Shown one piece after another: positions 10,385 through 14,331 of a stretch of DNA of 14,331 nucleotides. Under the pieces are notes generated by a model. The model was not told the DNA's origin. It saw only the letters and a program-made list of their open reading frames with translations, and did no database searches. The translations under genes and the position numbers were made by a program. Every line of letters starts with the position of its first letter. The first letter of the stretch is position 1. The stretch is from Bacillota bacterium (GTDB lineage Bacteria > Bacillota > UBA994), in the NCBI GenBank assembly GCA_018725535.1, contig QLUS01000034.1, positions 1 to 14,331 on the forward strand, read 5' to 3'.

Positions 10385-11847
10385 TGGATCTTGCCCTTAA
10401 ATTCCCGCCTGTAATAAGTGCCTTCATGGCGAGTGATGCCAGGCATCGTTTCGTGCTTGGACCTTTCGGGTCGGGCAAGTCCGTGGGCTCCCAGGTGGAT
10501 ATTGTTCGTCGGGCCTGGGCGCAGAGGCCTTCGGTGCCGGCCAACAAGAGAAAAAGTCGTTTCGCCGTGGTCAGGAACACTCGCCCTCAGTTGCGCGATA
10601 CAACTTTGAAAACGTGGCTTGACTATTTCCCCAGTGGCACCCTGGGCACCTACCATTCAACGACGAATACGTACACGATCAAGAGCGACCGGCATGATGT
10701 TGAGTGTGAGATCGTGTTCCGCCCGCTCGACGATGCGTCAGACGTAAAAAATTTGCTGTCGCTAGATTTGACTGGCGCCTACATCAACGAGTTCCGCGAC
10801 ACCCCGCGTGAAATCGTGGAAGCGCTCGACGGTCGTATCGGTCGCTACCCCCGCATGGATGAAGGCGGCCCGTCGTGGCAGGGCATCTGGGGGGACTCGA
10901 ATTATCCCGAGGAGGGGTCGTTTTGGGAGCGCATGCTGGAAGGGTACGATCCCGACGCACCGAAGGTTAAAAAGTTGAACAAGTGGGCAGTGTTCAAGCA
11001 ACCTCCGGCGATGCTTCGGCTCGCTGGCGGGGGGTTTGCAGTCAATCCGCTTGCAGAAAATCTGGCGAATCTCCCTCCGGGGTACTACGAGCACTTGATT
11101 CAGAACAAGACGGATGACTACATCCGCACTTATGTCATGTGCGAGTATGGATTAAGCCTTGGGGGCAAGCCCGTACACCCCATGTTTAACCGCGCCGTGC
11201 ATGTTGCGAAAACCCCGCTTGTGCCGGATCGGAACAGCCTTCTGCTTATCAGTGCGGACTTCGGGCTAACCCCCGCGTTGGTGTTGAAGCAGCAGAATGC
11301 CTTTGGTCAGGTGCTTGCTCTTGACGAGATAGTGACCTTCGGTATGGGGATCGAGCGCGCGATCGAGGAGAAGCTGCTGCCGCTCCTGCGCCGCAAGTAC
11401 GACGGGTTCGATATCTTCGTGACGGGCGATCCGAGCGGGAACAAAGGTTCGGAAGCCGACGAAGCCTCATGTGCTGCGGTGTTTCGCCGTTACAAGAACA
11501 AGGGGCTCGGGCGTGTGAAGCTTGCGTGGAGCAATAACCCCGTGCATCGCCGAGGCGCGACGGATCATTTCCTTTCCCGGCTTGGTGACTACGGGCGGCC
11601 GATGTATCAGGTCGATCCGGGGTGCCAGTGGCTTATCCAGGCGTTGGGCGGGAAGTACATGTTCAAAAAGTTCAAGGACGGGCGTGAGAGCTCCGACGTG
11701 GACAAGAACGACTGGTCGCATATAGGGGATGCGAACCAGTACGGTGATATGTACTTCGAGCGCGGCGGGCGGCGTAAGGCTGAACAAAAAGAACGCGCCA
11801 CGGTGCCTACGGTAGAATCAATGAATTACTATGCTACGCCCCGCTGA
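10384..11847 (+). CDS. terL: Terminase large subunit (packaging ATPase and nuclease), 487 aa
   Basis: The motor that pumps DNA into the prohead and cuts it. Walker A is GPFGSGKS (residues 26-33). A Walker B-like strand is LTGAYINEF with E136 as probable catalytic Glu (canonical D replaced by N135). The nuclease half holds the expected acidic set: D292 in LLLISADFGLTPA, D349 in FVTGDPSGN, and D449 in WSHIGDANQYGD, which together make an RNase H-like metal site. Length and the GDPSGNKG motif fit podovirus-type terminases. The ATG is coupled to the upstream gene (TGATG); the portal gene follows after 14 bases. Confidence 0.93.
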   Translation: MDLALKFPPVISAFMASDARHRFVLGPFGSGKSVGSQVDIVRRAWAQRPSVPANKRKSRFAVVRNTRPQLRDTTLKTWLDYFPSGTLGTYHSTTNTYTIKSDRHDVECEIVFRPLDDASDVKNLLSLDLTGAYINEFRDTPREIVEALDGRIGRYPRMDEGGPSWQGIWGDSNYPEEGSFWERMLEGYDPDAPKVKKLNKWAVFKQPPAMLRLAGGGFAVNPLAENLANLPPGYYEHLIQNKTDDYIRTYVMCEYGLSLGGKPVHPMFNRAVHVAKTPLVPDRNSLLLISADFGLTPALVLKQQNAFGQVLALDEIVTFGMGIERAIEEKLLPLLRRKYDGFDIFVTGDPSGNKGSEADEASCAAVFRRYKNKGLGRVKLAWSNNPVHRRGATDHFLSRLGDYGRPMYQVDPGCQWLIQALGGKYMFKKFKDGRESSDVDKNDWSHIGDANQYGDMYFERGGRRKAEQKERATVPTVESMNYYATPR

Positions 11848-11861
11848 ACTGGAGCCCTGCT

Positions 11862-13907
11862 ATGGATATGATCCCGCCTGTGATTGATGAGTCGAAGCTG
11901 CAAGACTTCGGCCGTCGCATTTTCGCTTTGTACCAGACGCACAAGACTGATCGCAAGGCGGCTGAAGAGCGTTGGCTGCGGGCTCTTCGGCAGTTTCGGG
12001 GGATATATGATCCCGAAGTCTTGGCGATGATCCCGGCAAACAAGTCGAAAGCGTACCCCAAGCTCACCCGTTGGAAGGTGATTGGCACGGTTGCAAGGCT
12101 GATGCAGATGTTGTTTCCGTCCACAGAGAAGAATTATGGCGTCAAAGCGTCCCCGCTGCCCGACCTCCCTGCTGAACAGTTGCAAAAAGTCCTGAACGAC
12201 CTCGTGGCTGCGAAGGCGGAAGCCATGCAGACTGACCCGCGCGACGTGTTGCTCGAAGATGAAGAGATCGAGAAGGCCGTGCTCGTGCAGGCCAAGAGCC
12301 GGGCGGAGCGGATGGAGTTGAAGGTCGATGATGATCTGCAAGAGATGCAGTTCATCACACTTGCGCGCAAGGTCGTGTTCAGCGCGGTGCTTTACAACGT
12401 GGGTGTGTTGCAAGGACCGCTCCACATTGCGGTTAAGGTGAATCGTTGGCAGCGAGACCCGAATAAAGGTGGCTACACAGTAGTTGAGGTTGAAAAGTAC
12501 AAGCCCTTGTTTGAATTCCAGCCCGTCTGGGGTTGGTACCCCGACATGAGTGCGGCGGCGCTTAATAAGCAAGACGGCACATTCATCCGGCACATCATGG
12601 CGCGTTGGGAGGTCGAGGCGCTGGCGAAGCGGCCGGACTTCCTGAAAGAACGTATCGAGCGCTGGCTGAGAGAGCACACCGGCGGCAACTATCAAGCCGA
12701 GTGGTGGGAGACGGTAATGAAAGCGGAAGCGAAGAGTGATCGCAGCTTGGTCGCTTCTAAAGAGGACCGGAAGTACGAAGCTGCCGCGTACTACGGCGGT
12801 GTGACAGGGCACGATCTTCGTGCGGCGGGGGTGCAGGTTGCTGACGAGGCTCTTGGCAAAACTTTCCAGGCGAACGTGTGGACGATCGGGGACTTGGTTA
12901 TTAAGGCGAAACTTGCGCCCTTCGACGGTAACGTGCGCCAGCACCACTGGTTCTTGTTTGAAGAGGACGATTTGAGCTTGCTCGGCAACGGGCAGTGCGA
13001 CACACTGCGCGATTCGCAATTGTCGCTGTGTGAAGTCACCCGCGCGGCGCTGGACGACATGAGCGTGATCGGCCCTATGGTGGAGATCAATGATGACCTG
13101 GTAACTCCGGGGCAGAACCTGACGATCCGCAAGCACATGACCATACATCGGGAGGGAGAGGGGCAGTCTGCGAACATGGCTGCGGTACGGCCATTCAACA
13201 TCGAGAGTAACCTGACTGATCTACTTGCGCTACGCGAGACGTTTCTTGATTCCGCCGACAAAGAATCGGGCCTCCCGCCGCCTTCGTTGGGCGACGTGTC
13301 GGGAGGCGGGTCCGAGGCGTTGCGCACCCAACGTAATGCTTCAATGTTCCTCGGCGCCGCGGCGTTACCGATCCGCGACACCGTACGTAACTATGATGAT
13401 TTCACGATCAGTGTAATCTCGGCTCTGGTCGCATGGAACCGGAAGTACGACGCGGATGCGGGCCGTGACGGGGATCATAACATCATCGCTCGTGGCAGTA
13501 CGAGCCTGATCGCGAAGGAAGTGCTGAGTCAGTCATTGGACGATTTGCGGCAGACTCTCACTCCCGACGAGATGCCTCATGTGAAGACTCGTGCGTTACT
13601 GCGAGAACGTATGAAGGCGCGTGATTTGCCCCTCGATGAGCTGCTTGAAGACGAGGATGTAGCGAACCAGCGGGCTGAAGCGCAGCAGCAAGCTCAACAG
13701 GCACAGATCGAGAATGAGATGCAGTTGACTGACGCGCAGGCGGCAGCGTTCGTTACTAAGTCGCTTACCAACATAGCGCAAGCGAAGAAGCTGGAGGGAG
13801 CAATCTCCATAGACACCTTCAAGGCGGTGATCGCCGCGTTGGAGTCCGGGGACAAGCTGGCCTTGGATACGTTGAAGCTGAAACAACCTAAGAAGGAGGA
13901 GTCATGA
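11862..13907 (+). CDS. Portal protein (head-tail connector), 681 aa
   Basis: A 681-residue protein directly after the large terminase. The N-terminal region (LYQTHKTDRKAAEERWLRAL then RQFRGIYDPEVLAMIPANKS and YPKLTRWKV) and the central block LGDVSGGGSEALRTQRNASM followed by RDTVRNYDDFTISVISALV are typical of large portal proteins of podoviruses. It should form the dodecameric ring at one head vertex. The C-terminus (about residues 590-650) is rich in Gln/Ala/Glu and likely a coiled coil, like portal barrels. TGGAG lies 7 bases before ATG; MIPPV at 11868 is an alternative start. The function call rests on length, neighbours and these motifs. Confidence 0.88.
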   Translation: MDMIPPVIDESKLQDFGRRIFALYQTHKTDRKAAEERWLRALRQFRGIYDPEVLAMIPANKSKAYPKLTRWKVIGTVARLMQMLFPSTEKNYGVKASPLPDLPAEQLQKVLNDLVAAKAEAMQTDPRDVLLEDEEIEKAVLVQAKSRAERMELKVDDDLQEMQFITLARKVVFSAVLYNVGVLQGPLHIAVKVNRWQRDPNKGGYTVVEVEKYKPLFEFQPVWGWYPDMSAAALNKQDGTFIRHIMARWEVEALAKRPDFLKERIERWLREHTGGNYQAEWWETVMKAEAKSDRSLVASKEDRKYEAAAYYGGVTGHDLRAAGVQVADEALGKTFQANVWTIGDLVIKAKLAPFDGNVRQHHWFLFEEDDLSLLGNGQCDTLRDSQLSLCEVTRAALDDMSVIGPMVEINDDLVTPGQNLTIRKHMTIHREGEGQSANMAAVRPFNIESNLTDLLALRETFLDSADKESGLPPPSLGDVSGGGSEALRTQRNASMFLGAAALPIRDTVRNYDDFTISVISALVAWNRKYDADAGRDGDHNIIARGSTSLIAKEVLSQSLDDLRQTLTPDEMPHVKTRALLRERMKARDLPLDELLEDEDVANQRAEAQQQAQQAQIENEMQLTDAQAAAFVTKSLTNIAQAKKLEGAISIDTFKAVIAALESGDKLALDTLKLKQPKKEES

Positions 13908-14134
13908 TTTCCAAACCTGAGCGGTTTGAACAGGAAAAGACAATCTTTGCACAGCGCATGGAGCCTGGACTACAGGCCTTGCGCGCGTGGGCGTACGATA
14001 GACTTGGTGAGATCAACCTTCGATGGCCTCACGCCCGGGGGGAAGATTTAACTGAGTTACAAGGGAGCGCACAGTTCGTTCTCAAACTTATCCGGCTGCT
14101 GGATCAAGGGCCGAGTGTTAAAGGAGAGGCATAA
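13904..14134 (+). CDS. Hypothetical phage structural-module protein, 76 aa
   Basis: Seventy-six residues, helical throughout (FEQEKTIFAQRMEPGLQALR and LQGSAQFVLKLIRLLDQGPS). AAGGAGG lies 5 bases before ATG, which overlaps the portal stop by ATGA. It sits where podoviruses often place a small protein between portal and scaffold. Function unknown. Confidence 0.82.
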   Translation: MISKPERFEQEKTIFAQRMEPGLQALRAWAYDRLGEINLRWPHARGEDLTELQGSAQFVLKLIRLLDQGPSVKGEA

Positions 14135-14312
14135 TGGCCACGCCAGCAGTAGTACCTGTTGAACCCATCGTTCCCGTTGTAGACGACTTTGATGCAGCGT
14201 TTGCTGCCGCCGCACTGGAATCCGAAACTGCGGCGCTGGAGGAGCCTGTCATCGCCACAACCTCAGCGGAGCCTGTTGTCCCGGCGGTCGTGCCTGTAGT
14301 TCCGGCCGCTGT
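14134..14312 (+). CDS. Probable scaffolding protein N-terminus (partial)
   Basis: About 59 codons are visible before the adapter. The start ATG shares a base with the upstream TAA (TAATG) and AAAGGAG is 8-9 bases upstream. The peptide MATPAVVPVEPIVPVVDDFD continues with AAFAAAALESE and many Pro-Val repeats, an acidic, low-complexity sequence like the N-terminus of podovirus scaffolding proteins that follow the portal. The residues after base 14312 are not genuine. The call rests on place and composition only; a head decoration or other structural protein is possible. Confidence 0.55.
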
Positions 14313-14331
14313 CTGTCTCTTATACACATCT
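14313..14331 (+). other. Sequencing adapter (Tn5 mosaic end, Nextera type)
   Basis: The last 19 bases are CTGTCTCTTATACACATCT, identical to the Tn5 mosaic end used in tagmentation libraries. It is not phage DNA. A reading frame on the minus strand beginning MYKRQ arises from this artefact. Confidence 0.98.

Noticed and set aside
11829..13148. 439-residue open frame on the minus strand
   Set aside because: Shadow of the portal gene; no ribosome site and it opposes the transcription of the whole module.
14118..14327. Minus-strand frame beginning MYKRQ
   Set aside because: Its start lies in the sequencing adapter and the rest is the reverse of the probable scaffold gene.

Overview
This window looks like one end of a tailed double-stranded DNA phage genome (Caudoviricetes, podovirus-like), most likely infecting a Gram-negative proteobacterium. 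The evidence is a family A DNA polymerase exonuclease domain, a large terminase, a ~680-residue portal protein, a probable small terminase, many very short genes tightly overlapping by ATGA, and a BPSL0761-like small protein (a family I associate with Burkholderia and its phages). Host assignment is inference. The coding DNA is GC-rich. The last 19 bases are a sequencing transposon adapter, so the right edge is an assembly artefact rather than a genome end.

Layout: every gene from 1 to about 7831 reads leftward (minus strand) and every gene from about 8391 to the end reads rightward. The leftward block is an early/replication type module. It starts at a strong sigma70-like promoter (7870-7899), runs through about twenty small proteins (several zinc-ribbon peptides, conserved phage hypotheticals, a DUF7666-like protein with an Ala/Ser/Trp repeat tail, a SprT-like HExxH protein), and ends at the window edge inside a DNA polymerase. 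Most of these genes have a good AGGAG ribosome site and overlap the preceding gene by 4 bases, so translational coupling is likely.

Two long non-coding stretches stand out. One (5917-6394) is very AT-rich, interrupts the early block, and is bounded by a long inverted repeat whose core is 27 bp with one mismatch; a replication origin or regulatory element is plausible, a small inserted element is an alternative. The other (7832-8390) is the divergent control region. It carries the leftward and rightward promoters, a duplicated 29-bp hairpin-forming unit, eight tandem copies of GGGCTGC, and 8.7 tandem copies of TATGGTTGC.

The rightward block is the packaging/head module: probable small terminase, a small conserved protein, a 40-residue membrane peptide, a Fic-domain protein with an intact catalytic motif and its own inhibitory motif, two hypotheticals, the BPSL0761-like protein, large terminase, portal, a small protein, and the start of a probable scaffolding protein. 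The most unusual items are the inverted-repeat AT island, the twin satellite arrays between the divergent promoters, a shared upstream element at two leftward promoters, a duplicated ribosome-site-plus-start at 4064-4135, and the Fic gene inside the packaging operon.
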